64,000 nucleotides of DNA from Gammaproteobacteria bacterium RIFCSPHIGHO2_12_FULL_63_22 (GTDB lineage Bacteria; Pseudomonadota; Gammaproteobacteria; Xanthomonadales; Xanthomonadaceae), in the NCBI GenBank assembly GCA_001801685.1, contig MGYJ01000090.1:1-64000 (forward strand), given 5' to 3'. Under the pieces are notes generated by a model. The model made no database searches. It had not been told where the DNA came from and saw only the letters and a program-made list of their open reading frames with translations. Both the position numbers and the translations under genes were made by a program. Each line of letters starts with the position of its first letter. The first letter of the stretch is position 1. Positions 1 to 8,155 of the stretch are shown in pieces.

Positions 1-57
1 CGCGATCACGCCGATCAAGGGCGCGCCCAGGCTCAGCGCCATCACGTAGACGCGCAT
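1..57 (-). CDS. Partial gene, hydrophobic N-terminus only
   Basis: Only the first 19 codons lie in the window (MRVYVMALSLGAPLIGVIA). The ATG at 57 lies one base beyond the stop codon of the cytochrome c gene, so this is very probably the next gene of the same minus-strand operon. The visible residues are hydrophobic and would fit a signal peptide or first membrane helix. The product cannot be named from so little sequence. Confidence 0.5.
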   Translation of the reverse strand, partial: MRVYVMALSLGAPLIGVIA

Positions 58-58
58 G

Positions 59-700
59 TCAGTTGCTCCCTTGCAGGAATGCGAGGATGTCGCGGGCCGT
101 CTGGCCTTCCAGGCCGGCGCGCAGTCGCATATGGGTGACCACGATCTGCCATCGCCGGTCGGTTTCGGTCTTGGGATCGCGCATGGCATGGCAGCGAGCG
201 CAGTTGTTGGCCCACGCTTGCGCGCCGCGGGCATACGCCGTGCCGCCCGGCGAATCCGCGGCCGCCCCCGCCGACACCGAGGGCATCGCGACAGTCAACG
301 GAGAGGCAGACGCGCCGTTGGCGGCCGACGGTGGCGGTGGGGTCGCGGGAACCGTTCTTAGGTAGTTGACGATGGCCTGCGCATCTTCAGCAGTGAGGAC
401 GGGATTGCCGCCTTTGGCGGGCATCGCCATCGGAGATCCCGGCGTCTGGAACCCGTTGAGGATGTTGGTGACCAGTGCGGCGTCCGACTTGCGCAGGCGG
501 GTGGCCAGGTCGGGCACGCCCGGAATGGCTCCTTTGCCGGTGGGGCCATGGCAGGCGACGCAGGTCGACTCGTACAACGCTTTGCCGTCGGCGGCGATCC
601 CAGCAGCCGGCAGGCTCAGGGTTGCGAGCCCGCAGGCCACCGTCAGGGCGCGCAGTCGCCGTGCAGGGGCGGCTGATTCGCGCAGGGGGAATGTGGTCAT
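59..700 (-). CDS. Secreted diheme cytochrome c
   Basis: The 213-residue product starts with a basic stretch and a hydrophobic segment (about residues 17-37) typical of Sec export. It carries two heme c attachment motifs, CVACH (47-51) and CARCH (167-171). Met-rich MAMP follows the first domain and could supply the axial ligand; M191 is the candidate for the second. An Ala/Pro/Ser-rich linker separates the domains. It should be a periplasmic electron carrier or the electron-accepting subunit of an oxidoreductase; the partner is not visible. AGGAGA lies ahead of the ATG at 700. It sits 11 bases after the porin gene and just before the partial gene at the window edge, so one transcript from the merR promoter is likely. 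Confidence 0.85.
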   Translation of the reverse strand: MTTFPLRESAAPARRLRALTVACGLATLSLPAAGIAADGKALYESTCVACHGPTGKGAIPGVPDLATRLRKSDAALVTNILNGFQTPGSPMAMPAKGGNPVLTAEDAQAIVNYLRTVPATPPPPSAANGASASPLTVAMPSVSAGAAADSPGGTAYARGAQAWANNCARCHAMRDPKTETDRRWQIVVTHMRLRAGLEGQTARDILAFLQGSN

Positions 701-711
701 GGCAGATCTCC

Positions 712-1803
712 TTAGAAGCCGTGGGCCAGTTGCAGCAAGACGCGGTCGGCATCTGCCTCAGCGCTGTCGCTGTCGTTGCGTTCCCAGCTGAGCTTGAGCT
801 GGGTGCCGGGCCGGATCAGATAGTTCAGGCCCAGCGCGGTTTGCTGGAAGGTGGACTCACTGTGCGGCGACTGTGAGTCACCCACGCGCAGCACGGTCTC
901 CCAGCGATCGGCGCCGAAGCGATAGGCGCCCTGTGCGTACCAGGCGCGCCAAGTGCCGCCCTCCGGCGCCACGCTCATCGCCGCGTCGCCCACCCGCTGG
1001 CGGATCCACTCGCCGCGTAACGTCACCGCAAGGCTAGCCTGCCAGGCCACGTCGAGACCCTCGACGTTATAGGTGCGTGCGGGCTCGGCCATGCCGGCAC
1101 CCATCTCCCCAGGGTCGAGCACGACGTCGCCGCGCGTCAGCGAGGCGCCCAGTTCGAGGCGCGGCGACGGCATCCATCCCACGCGGCCGCCCCAGACTCG
1201 TTCGCCATCTCGATTGGTCGATGACCCCTCAACATCCAGGTCCAGACCCTCCATGCCTTCCAAGCCCAGACGCGGGCCGTTGGCGAAGTACAGCGCGTAG
1301 TTGAGACGGTGGCCGCCCGAGAAGGCGTGGCCGCCGCGCAACTGGACACCGACATCGGTCAGGGGCGCTGCTCCCCCGTGGCCAAAGCCGGCGGGCACCG
1401 AAGCGAGTTTGTTGATCCACGACGGATGCAGGTTCTGGAAGAAGTAGCCGACCGGGCTAAGGAACTTCCCGACCACCAGCGCCGAGGAGTCGTTGAGCAA
1501 CCAGCTCGCGGTGGCGTACTCCAGGCCTGCGGCTTTGCCGCCACGGTCATCGGCCTCGAACTCGGCTTCAGCCTCGAACAAGAAACGCTCACCAACTTGG
1601 ATGTGGAAAATCGGCGCGAACGTCACTTCGCCGAGCGATCCGGCCTCACCCTGAGTGTCGGTGAACGTGGCGTCGGCGTAGCCAGCGAAGTGGAAGGTGA
1701 CCTGCGAGTCGTTGGAACCCGGAGCCGCCTTGAGCGGAGCGGCGACGGCCACGGCAGCTGCGAGCAGACTTATCAGCAGCCAGTTGGAGCGATGACCGTT
1801 CAT
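712..1803 (-). CDS. Outer-membrane porin-like beta-barrel protein
   Basis: The 363-residue product has a clear signal peptide (charged start, then an Ala/Leu/Val-rich core ending near APLKAAPG). The remainder alternates short hydrophobic and polar strands, as in outer-membrane barrels, and ends in phenylalanine (AHGF), the usual barrel-assembly signal. Phrases such as FHFAGYADATF and VVGKFLSPVGYFFQNLHPSW resemble phosphate-selective or short-chain porin-like proteins. I chose the ATG at 1803 because it overlaps the upstream stop as ATGA and is followed directly by the signal peptide. The longer open frame to 2172 overlaps two better genes. Substrate unknown; the MerR and DUF5676 neighbours suggest a metal or stress response. 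Confidence 0.75.
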   Translation of the reverse strand: MNGHRSNWLLISLLAAAVAVAAPLKAAPGSNDSQVTFHFAGYADATFTDTQGEAGSLGEVTFAPIFHIQVGERFLFEAEAEFEADDRGGKAAGLEYATASWLLNDSSALVVGKFLSPVGYFFQNLHPSWINKLASVPAGFGHGGAAPLTDVGVQLRGGHAFSGGHRLNYALYFANGPRLGLEGMEGLDLDVEGSSTNRDGERVWGGRVGWMPSPRLELGASLTRGDVVLDPGEMGAGMAEPARTYNVEGLDVAWQASLAVTLRGEWIRQRVGDAAMSVAPEGGTWRAWYAQGAYRFGADRWETVLRVGDSQSPHSESTFQQTALGLNYLIRPGTQLKLSWERNDSDSAEADADRVLLQLAHGF

Positions 1804-2084
1804 CGACCACCTCCGATCCAGCGATGCACGGCGCCGAATAAGGCTCCGGCCACGAAGGCATAGCCGGCGACTGCTAATGTGCCGATCAGCACCGCACCCC
1901 AGCGCAGCTGACCGACGGCGGGTGTGAGCTCGGACAGGCTCAGGCCGTGCACGATCACGCCCAGGCCCGCAGCCAGCGCCCCAGGAGCCCAGGCCACGAC
2001 CAGGGCGCAGCCCACGTATAGCAACGTTGCCGTCACGGCTAGGGACAGCCCACAGCGCAGCGGCGACAAAGAGGCGGTATTCAT
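1800..2084 (-). CDS. DUF5676-type small membrane protein
   Basis: A 94-residue protein with two hydrophobic helices (about residues 13-38 and 60-85). Its pattern of length and helices resembles the DUF5676 family, often found beside heavy-metal regulators and exporters; its molecular role is unknown. The start at 2084 follows GGAGAA and overlaps the MerR stop as ATGA; the stop overlaps the porin start in the same way. These two overlaps imply translational coupling of regulator, membrane protein and porin. Confidence 0.65.
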   Translation of the reverse strand: MNTASLSPLRCGLSLAVTATLLYVGCALVVAWAPGALAAGLGVIVHGLSLSELTPAVGQLRWGAVLIGTLAVAGYAFVAGALFGAVHRWIGGGR

Positions 2085-2593
2085 GATGTTTTCTCCGAAG
2101 TCGCGCGACGACCCAACAGGCGCCGCGGTGTGGTTTTGGCCATGGCCCAAGCCTCGCTGGCCGCGATCGCATCGATTAGCGCACACACGTCGTTACCAGA
2201 CGGCACTGCGTCGGGTAGGCGGGTCCAATGCGCGACGGCTTGTGCCATCCGCTTCTGCAGGGCTAGAAGCTGATCGAGTTGGTCGCGGGTTTCCTTCAGC
2301 CGCCGAGTCATGATTTCGCGCACCAGCGGGCACGGGCTCTTGCGTTGGTGACTGCGCCGCAGGATTTCCTCAATCTCGGTCAGCGTGAAGCCCAGGCGCT
2401 GCGCGGTGCGGATGAAGTGCAGGCGATGCAGTTCCGTCGTAGAGAACAACTGGTAGCCGGCCTCGGTGTGGCTAGCCGCTCGCAGCAGACCGCGGCGCAG
2501 GTAGTTGCGCACCACGTGCACGGTTACGCCGCCTAGTTGCGCCAGGCGCCGCACGGTCATTGGCACATCGGAATTGCACTGATCGGCAGTCAT
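2081..2593 (-). CDS. MerR-family metal-type transcription regulator
   Basis: The 170-residue product begins with a MerR winged-helix (TVRRLAQLGGVTVHVVRNYLR, then YQLFSTTELHRLHFI), followed by a long helix and a C-terminal segment with two cysteines in CPLV and VCALI. Those positions match the metal-binding cysteines used by mercury/lead-type MerR proteins, but a third MerR cysteine is not obvious. The frame is open to a GTG at 2644, but that start lies inside the promoter described separately; ATG 2593 is the best start and ATG 2560 an alternative. It probably controls its own operon (DUF5676, porin, cytochrome c) by untwisting that promoter. The inducer is not certain. Confidence 0.85.
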   Translation of the reverse strand: MTADQCNSDVPMTVRRLAQLGGVTVHVVRNYLRRGLLRAASHTEAGYQLFSTTELHRLHFIRTAQRLGFTLTEIEEILRRSHQRKSPCPLVREIMTRRLKETRDQLDQLLALQKRMAQAVAHWTRLPDAVPSGNDVCALIDAIAASEAWAMAKTTPRRLLGRRATSEKTS

Positions 2594-2620
2594 GGCGTGC
2601 TTCGGCGTGATCTGCAAAGG

Positions 2621-2651
2621 ACCGTAAACCGGTGTGTCGGACACAGGTCAA
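2621..2651 (-). promoter_or_regulatory. MerR-type promoter with 19-bp spacer and dyad
   Basis: On the minus strand, TTGACC (2651-2646) and TACGGT (2626-2621) are 19 bp apart. MerR activators act on overlong spacers of 19-20 bp. Between the hexamers lies TGTGTC-C-GACACA (2645-2633), a perfect 6-bp inverted repeat around one base. The site is 28 bp upstream of the ATG at 2593, so the regulator is most likely autoregulated. Binding is inferred, not shown. Confidence 0.7.
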
Positions 2652-2838
2652 GGCGCTTCGCTGAGCGCAGGGCAGCCGCGATGGGCGGCTTAGAGCGGGG
2701 GGATCCCATGTCATTGGCCTCACACGAACCGCGGCCCGAAGGCGAAGCGGAAGGAATCGGCGGGACAGGCCGCGCACGCGGCGGCTGCACCGAAGCGACC
2801 GATGCCCACAAAGGCACCGGCCCGTCATCGGTGCCGGA

Positions 2839-3252
2839 TCAGATCAACAGGAGGCTGGCGGGGTGGCGCGTAGGTCGGTGCCACGCAGCACGGGGACGCG
2901 CTGCGACTGCGGGGGCAGCGTCAGGCAACCGCAGCTGGGCCAAGACCGGCATCAGCGGCACTTGGCCCAAGGTGGGAACGGACAGTAGCCGCGGGGGGTC
3001 CTTGCTCAAATCGCCCTGGTTACAATGCGACGCGCACATGGCTGCGTCGTCGCTGACCGGCGCGCCATGACAGGGCGGCAGGTTCTGATCAGCGGGCGTG
3101 TGCTGCGCATGATGGGCAGGCTCGAGCGACAAGGACATCGCCGAGATCGCGCAGGCCGGATGAGTGGCGAGCGCCAACTGCGCCCACACCAGCGCCAGCA
3201 TCGCCAGTAGCGAGAGGGGAGTACGCCAGCGGTGGCGGCGGATGCGGTTCAT
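2839..3252 (-). CDS. Secreted Cys/His-rich small protein, copy 1
   Basis: A 137-residue protein with a basic N-terminus and a hydrophobic signal segment (about residues 12-30). The mature part has candidate metal ligands CHGAP and CASHCNQGD and ends in WHRPTRHPASLLLI. The copy at 16715-17110 shares the layout: CH-x-x-P, C-x-x-HC-x-QGD and the same tail. The second copy leads a cusCBA operon, so copper or silver binding in the periplasm is a fair inference. I recognise no named family (a DUF2946-like relation is possible). The start at 3252 was chosen by analogy with the second copy (MNxxRRHR). Here the next gene is merR, not cusC, so it may be a leftover of a lost efflux operon. Confidence 0.7.
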   Translation of the reverse strand: MNRIRRHRWRTPLSLLAMLALVWAQLALATHPACAISAMSLSLEPAHHAQHTPADQNLPPCHGAPVSDDAAMCASHCNQGDLSKDPPRLLSVPTLGQVPLMPVLAQLRLPDAAPAVAARPRAAWHRPTRHPASLLLI

Positions 3253-3289
3253 CGTCAGGCACACCATATCGCGCGTCTCGAGAGCGGCG

Positions 3290-3305
3290 TTTGACCTGAG
3301 TCAAA
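3290..3305. promoter_or_regulatory. FNR/CRP-type dyad upstream of Cys/His-rich gene
   Basis: TTTGAC-CTGA-GTCAAA is a perfect inverted repeat matching the TTGA-N6-TCAA core of the FNR/Anr/Dnr/FixK group. It begins 39 nt upstream of the ATG at 3252. If it is a class II site centred at -41.5, transcription would start near 3256 and the -10 would fall exactly on TATGGT (3268-3263, minus strand). A matching site precedes the paralogue at 17110. The regulator is not in the window. Confidence 0.6.
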
Positions 3306-3365
3306 AGACGTAGTGCTTCGACCCGGAAATTTCGTCTTCACGAGGATACGCCCGCAGCCTATGGG

Positions 3366-3995
3366 TCAAGTCTGGCACGCTGGCGATTCACGATGCGGCC
3401 CGGGCCTGGGAGGACGACGTGCCAACGCCCACGCGATCGCCACGGCCAGCCCAACGATCAGGACCGTCGCCACCGCGATCGGCAATCGCAGGTTGGCGCC
3501 CTGAGACAGTATGCCGCCCAGCAGCGGCCCCGCGAATCCACCCAACAGCGCCGCCCGCGATGCGCGCGCGACGGCCCTGCCGTACGCTGCTGGCGGACAC
3601 TTTCGCGCGGCCAAGGTCAGCAGTGCGGGTACCGCAGCTGCCCCGACAGGGCCCTGCAGGGCACGGATCAATATCAGCGTGGTCAGCGATGGCGGCCACC
3701 ACTGGGCCAATTGCACAAGGCCCTGTCCCACCAAGCCAATCAGCAGCAGCCAGCGCGCCGGGAATCGGTCCAGAAGCCAACCCTACACTGGCGCGAAGCA
3801 ACCACCGTCGCTAGTGTGTAGGCCGCCATCAACGCCCCGTCGCGGTGGCCACGCCGCCTCGGGAGTACCTAGCAGGGCTGGCAGCACCGGCAACACCAAT
3901 CCGTACGCGGTCGCGACCACGAACAACGCCAGTAGCGGCCCGCGTAGAACGCCGAGCACGGATGCGGTCGCGTCGGAATCAATTAGGCGGCACAC
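3366..3995 (-). pseudogene. Decayed MFS transporter, N-terminal half
   Basis: The readable residues belong to a major facilitator: GPLLALFVVATAYGLVLPVLPALL, then WLLDRFPARWLLLIGLVGQGL (the helix 2-3 loop motif), then helices to about position 3400. The frame is broken. Residues continuous with the family (GALMAAYTLATVVAS) lie in another frame between about 3845 and 3800, after which the first frame resumes. A TAG also stands at 3783-3785 just before GWLLDRF. Only about six helices (some 210 codons) remain of the usual twelve. It follows the ABC exporter operon and is most likely a dead relic. Sequencing error could explain one indel but not the missing half. Confidence 0.75.
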
Positions 3996-4260
3996 ATGGT
4001 CCCTGGGTTCCTTTGGAAGCCGTGCGCTGCGCCTGTGATGCTGGCGCGAACGTCCTTCCGGGCGGGTCGCGGGGCGTGCTCGAACGGAAAGGACGGCCGC
4101 TCGCCTTGTAGGGCTTCGTCGCGGGCGCGGAAGCCATCACTACCTAGCGTATGGCGTGCGAGGAATCGATACGAGTCCCGGTCGTGCAGTCGCTGGACGG
4201 TCGGCGCTAGTCCACGCGTCAAGGGCCGGTGCGAGTGTGGCGGGGGGCGTGGTTCATCGC

Positions 4261-5376
4261 CTAGCCTAGGTTGCGCCGAAACACTGCCGCCGCCGCCACG
4301 AACAGAGCCAAACCGATGCCCGCCATGGCCGAAGCTTGCGGCCACAACTCGGCCCAGCCGGTGCCTTTGAGGAAGATGCCCAGCAACACTTCCATGTAGT
4401 AGCGCAGCGGGCTGAGCAGCGACGCAGCCTGCAGCACCGGCGGCATCGATTCGATCGGCGTCATCGTGCCCGACAGGAACAGCACCGGGAACAGCGCGAA
4501 GAACGCAAGCAGCAGCGCCTGCTGCAAGGTGCGGGTCACGGCGGCCACGAACACACCCATCGCGATGGCACTGAGCTGGAAGAGCGCCGCGAGCACCATC
4601 AGCGTCACCAGGCTGCCGCGCTGGGGCACGTCGAACGCCGCCACGATCAGCAGCGCCGGGAAGATCGCCAGCAGATTCACGGCCACGGTCGGGATGGTCT
4701 TGGCGGCGAACAGCTCCAGCGGGGTGATCGGGGTCACCAGCAATTGCTCGATGGTCCCGTGTTCCTTCTCGCGCACGATCGACGCCGCCGGGATCATAAC
4801 CCCGACCAGCATCGCGGCCAGGGCCAGCATCGAGAGCACCATGAAGTTTTTGGTCTCTTGCTCGGGGTTGTACCAGACCCGGGGCACGGCCACGGCCTGG
4901 CCGGGGCTCGTCCTCACCCCCACCTGCAGCGGGGGACGATCGCCTTCAAACCGCCGCACCACCTGCATGGCGTAGTGACGGGCATTCTCAGCGACATTGG
5001 AGTTGGTGCCATCGAGCAGCAGTTGCAGGGTTGGCCGGGTGCCGCGCTGGTAGGCCTGCTCAAAGCCCGGCGGAATGACCCAGACCATGGCCACACGTCC
5101 GGCCTGCAGGGCCTGTTCCCCCCGACGGGGTTGGTCGCTCACCTCGCGCAGTTCAAAGGTCTCGGTCGCCTTCAGCAAGGCCACCAGGTGCCGGCTGGCC
5201 ACGCTCTGGTCCTGGTCCACCACCGCCACCGGAAGTTCGCGAATCTCGAAGGTCAATGCCAGCGTGCACATCACCGCTTCGACGGTGTACAGGAACAGAA
5301 TCAGGAACAGCACAGTGCGGTCACGCAACACTTGCGTCACTTCCTTGCGCAGCAGGCCGACAAACCGCCCGCTCAC
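4261..5376 (-). CDS. ABC-2 type transporter permease (YhhJ/YbhR-like), distal
   Basis: A 371-residue integral membrane protein of the ABC-2 permease class: one N-terminal helix (FLILFLYTVEAVMCTLAL), a long periplasmic domain (roughly residues 40-170), then five C-terminal helices. IVREKEHGTIEQLLVTP is the cytoplasmic coupling signature of this class. The GTG at 5376 overlaps the previous stop as GTGA, fitting the chain of overlaps through this operon. With its partner permease, the double ATPase and HlyD it should form an efflux complex. It is the last intact gene of the operon. Confidence 0.9.
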   Translation of the reverse strand: MSGRFVGLLRKEVTQVLRDRTVLFLILFLYTVEAVMCTLALTFEIRELPVAVVDQDQSVASRHLVALLKATETFELREVSDQPRRGEQALQAGRVAMVWVIPPGFEQAYQRGTRPTLQLLLDGTNSNVAENARHYAMQVVRRFEGDRPPLQVGVRTSPGQAVAVPRVWYNPEQETKNFMVLSMLALAAMLVGVMIPAASIVREKEHGTIEQLLVTPITPLELFAAKTIPTVAVNLLAIFPALLIVAAFDVPQRGSLVTLMVLAALFQLSAIAMGVFVAAVTRTLQQALLLAFFALFPVLFLSGTMTPIESMPPVLQAASLLSPLRYYMEVLLGIFLKGTGWAELWPQASAMAGIGLALFVAAAAVFRRNLG

Positions 5377-6470
5377 GACGCCACCTTTTGGCGCAGCCGC
5401 CACGCCGCGAAGACAAACACCACCGCCGTGTACAGTGCCAGCCACGCTAGGTTGGGCGCCAGCGCCACCAACCCAGCATCCTTGAGCACCACGTCGCGCG
5501 AGATTTCGACGAAATAGCTCGCCGGCACCAGAGTGCTGTAGAGCTGCAGCATCAGCGGCATCGTGAACACCGGGAACAGGAAGCCCGAGAACAGGAACGA
5601 CGGCATCAGGCTGACGATCAGCGCCACCAGCATGGCGCTGAGCTGGGTCCTGGTCACGGTCGAGACCAGCAAGCCGATGCCGACGGTGGTGAGCACGTAC
5701 ACCGCCGACGCGGCCGCCAGCAAGGCCGGGCTGCCGGCGAACGGCACGTCGAACCACACGATGCCCACGCCCACCAGCAGCGCCATTTCCAGCAGCGCGA
5801 CCCCGGCATAGGGCAGGAGCTTGGCCAGCACGAATTCCGCTGAGGTCACCGGCGAGGCATAGATCTGCTCGATCGTGCCCGACTCCTTCTCGCGCACGAT
5901 CGCCAACGCCGTGAGCAGGGGCGGGAACGCCATCAGGATCACGGCAAACAGCCCCGGCACGACGAAGTTCGCGCTGCGCAGGCCAGGGTTGTACCAGACC
6001 CGGACTTGGGTCTCGATACGTTGGCGCGGCGCCGCTGGGTAGCTGGCGACGATGGCTTCGGCGTAGCCCAAGGCCAGCGCGGCACTGGAGGCGAACGCGC
6101 CGTCCACCAGCAACTGCACCGGCGCCTCCTCGCCGCGCAGCAAGGCCCGCTGGAAGCGGCGCGGGACAACCAGCACCACCCGGACCTGGCCACGCTGCAG
6201 CGCCTGCTCGGCCTGGCGCGTTGTGTCGAACGCGTGGCTTTGCTCAAAGTAGCCCGTGGCCGTGAACCGATCCACCAGTTCCCGGCTCGCCGGGGACCGG
6301 TCTTCGTCCAGGACGCCCAGGCGGATGTTGTTGACATCCAAGGTGACGGCATAGCCGAACAGAAACAGCATCACCAGCGGCATCAGGATCGCCAGGCCGA
6401 TGGTCAGCGGATCGCGCGCCAACTCCCGGCACTCTTTGCCCATCAGCGCCAGGACGCGCCGGCGGTTCAT
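5373..6470 (-). CDS. ABC-2 type transporter permease (YbhS/YhiI-like), proximal
   Basis: A 365-residue permease with the same plan as its neighbour: N-terminal helix (LTIGLAILMPLVMLFLFGYAVTL), large external domain, and five C-terminal helices beginning near VVPGLFAVILMAF. The coupling motif IVREKESGTIEQIYASPVT is present. Start ATG 6470 overlaps the ATPase stop as ATGA. The two permeases differ enough to suggest a heterodimeric channel. Exported substrate unknown; related systems export drugs or hydrophobic compounds. Confidence 0.9.
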   Translation of the reverse strand: MNRRRVLALMGKECRELARDPLTIGLAILMPLVMLFLFGYAVTLDVNNIRLGVLDEDRSPASRELVDRFTATGYFEQSHAFDTTRQAEQALQRGQVRVVLVVPRRFQRALLRGEEAPVQLLVDGAFASSAALALGYAEAIVASYPAAPRQRIETQVRVWYNPGLRSANFVVPGLFAVILMAFPPLLTALAIVREKESGTIEQIYASPVTSAEFVLAKLLPYAGVALLEMALLVGVGIVWFDVPFAGSPALLAAASAVYVLTTVGIGLLVSTVTRTQLSAMLVALIVSLMPSFLFSGFLFPVFTMPLMLQLYSTLVPASYFVEISRDVVLKDAGLVALAPNLAWLALYTAVVFVFAAWRLRQKVAS

Positions 6471-8155
6471 GCGGCGGCTCCGGTCTGCGCCGTGGCGTGG
6501 GCGATGGCCTGCACGAACACCGTCTCCACCGAGGCGTCCGCCGACTGACCTGTCTGGGCGCGCAAGGCGTCGAGCGTGCCCCAGCCGATCAGCGCGCCCT
6601 GGTGCATCAGGCCGATGCGGTCGCAGTAGGCCGCCTCGTCCAGGTAGTGGGTGGTGACCAGGATGCACATGCCGCCCTGGGCCAAGCGCCGGATCAGCCA
6701 CCAGAACCGGTAGCGCGCCAAGGGGTCCACACCGGAAGTCGGCTCGTCCAGGAACAGCACCGCCGGCTGGTGCAGGATGGCGCAGGCCAAGGCCAGCCGC
6801 TGGCGCTCGGCCCCGGACAGCGCCGCGACGAGTCGCTCCGACTCCAGGGTCAGTCCAAGTTGCGCGGTCGCCTGCGCGATCGCGTGGCGGGCCCGTTCAC
6901 CGCGTAGGCCGTAGGCGCTGGCGAAGAAATCGAGGTTCTCCTGCGCCGTCAGGTCCAGGTAGAGCGAAAAGCGTTGGGACATGTAGCCGATGCGCTCGCG
7001 CACAGCGGCGATTTGGCCGGGCAGCGACAAGCCTGCGACCTGCGCATGGCCTTCGGCGAAGGGCACCAGGCCACAAAGGCCCCGGATCAAGGTGGTCTTG
7101 CCGGCGCCGTTGGGCCCGAGTAGGGCGAGCAACTCGCCCGGCTGGATCGACAGCGACACCCGATTCACGGCCCGGAAGCCCCCAAACACGACCGACACGT
7201 CGCGGGTCGCCAGGCCGGGGCCGGACGCCGCAAGGGTCACCGGCGGCAACGTCGCCGGTGTTTCGGGTTCCATCGCCGTGTCATGCAGGACGAACACGTC
7301 CTCGAGCACAGGCTCCGCCGGCCGACTGCCAGGGACCGACGGCGCGGCGGGATCGCGGGATTGGAAACGGGCCCGGTCGGGCAAGACCTGCAGGCCGCGG
7401 ACCTGCGGGTGGGCGCGCAACGCAGGCAAGCGCTGCGCGAGGTCGGCCCCCCGCACCTCGTAGACGCGACCCGCCGCTTGGGCCCGTAGACCTGCCGGCG
7501 TGTCCAACGCGAGAGACTGGCCGTCGCGAAGCAGCAGGACCCGGTCGCAGCGCTCGGCTTCGTCCATGTAGGACGTCGCCACAATCGTGGTCACGCCGGT
7601 CGCGCGGTACTGGGCGAGCATTGTCCACAGTTCCCGCCGCGACAGCGGGTCCACGCCCAGCCCCGGTTCATCGAGGATCAGCAGCTGCGGGGAGTGGATC
7701 AGGTTCGTACACAGCGACAACTTCTTGCGCATACCGCCCGAGAGCTTGCCCGACAGGCGCTCAGTGAACCGGGCGAGACCGGCCATGGCCAGCAACTGCG
7801 CCCGGCGCGGACCGTAGTCGGCGTCGCTGACGCCCCGCAGCGTGGCCGCCAGCCGCAGGTTCTCCTCGACGGTCAGGCGGTCGTACAGGGTGAAGCCCTG
7901 GGTCATGTACCCCAGGCCCGCAGCGATGCGCTTGCTGTCCCGGCGCGAATCGCCGCCCAGGACCGTGCAGGACCCCTCACTGGGATCCAGGATGGCCGCG
8001 AACATCTGCAGCAGCGTGGTCTTGCCGGCGCCATCGGCGCCGACGACCCCCAAGGTCTCGCCCGGGACCAGCGACAGGGTGATGCCCCGCACCGCCCAAC
8101 GCGGGCCAAACCGCCGGCCCAGGCCCTGAGCGACGAGGCGAGCGTCCGGCGTCAC
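6467..8155 (-). CDS. ABC transporter ATPase, two fused nucleotide-binding domains
   Basis: A 562-residue cytoplasmic ATPase of the YbhF/RbbA-like arrangement. Domain 1 has Walker A GADGAGKTT, signature LSGGMRKK and Walker B LLILDEPGLGVDP. Domain 2 has GPNGAGKTT, the less canonical signature LSGAERQ and VLFLDEPTSGVDP. The domains are joined by a linker of about 80 residues. GTG 8155 overlaps the HlyD stop as GTGA and matches the spacing elsewhere in the operon; an earlier in-frame GTG at 8182 lies within hlyD. It powers the two permeases encoded next. The altered second signature may mean unequal ATP sites. Confidence 0.92.
   Translation of the reverse strand: MTPDARLVAQGLGRRFGPRWAVRGITLSLVPGETLGVVGADGAGKTTLLQMFAAILDPSEGSCTVLGGDSRRDSKRIAAGLGYMTQGFTLYDRLTVEENLRLAATLRGVSDADYGPRRAQLLAMAGLARFTERLSGKLSGGMRKKLSLCTNLIHSPQLLILDEPGLGVDPLSRRELWTMLAQYRATGVTTIVATSYMDEAERCDRVLLLRDGQSLALDTPAGLRAQAAGRVYEVRGADLAQRLPALRAHPQVRGLQVLPDRARFQSRDPAAPSVPGSRPAEPVLEDVFVLHDTAMEPETPATLPPVTLAASGPGLATRDVSVVFGGFRAVNRVSLSIQPGELLALLGPNGAGKTTLIRGLCGLVPFAEGHAQVAGLSLPGQIAAVRERIGYMSQRFSLYLDLTAQENLDFFASAYGLRGERARHAIAQATAQLGLTLESERLVAALSGAERQRLALACAILHQPAVLFLDEPTSGVDPLARYRFWWLIRRLAQGGMCILVTTHYLDEAAYCDRIGLMHQGALIGWGTLDALRAQTGQSADASVETVFVQAIAHATAQTGAAA

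Noticed and set aside
3996-4260. Open frames between the MFS relic and the ABC permease
   Set aside because: Products are Arg/Gly/Pro-rich on both strands with no motif or ribosome site; treated as noncoding.
4336-5517. 393-codon plus-strand frame opposite the ABC permeases
   Set aside because: Extremely His/Gln/Arg-rich, typical of an antisense reading of membrane-protein DNA.
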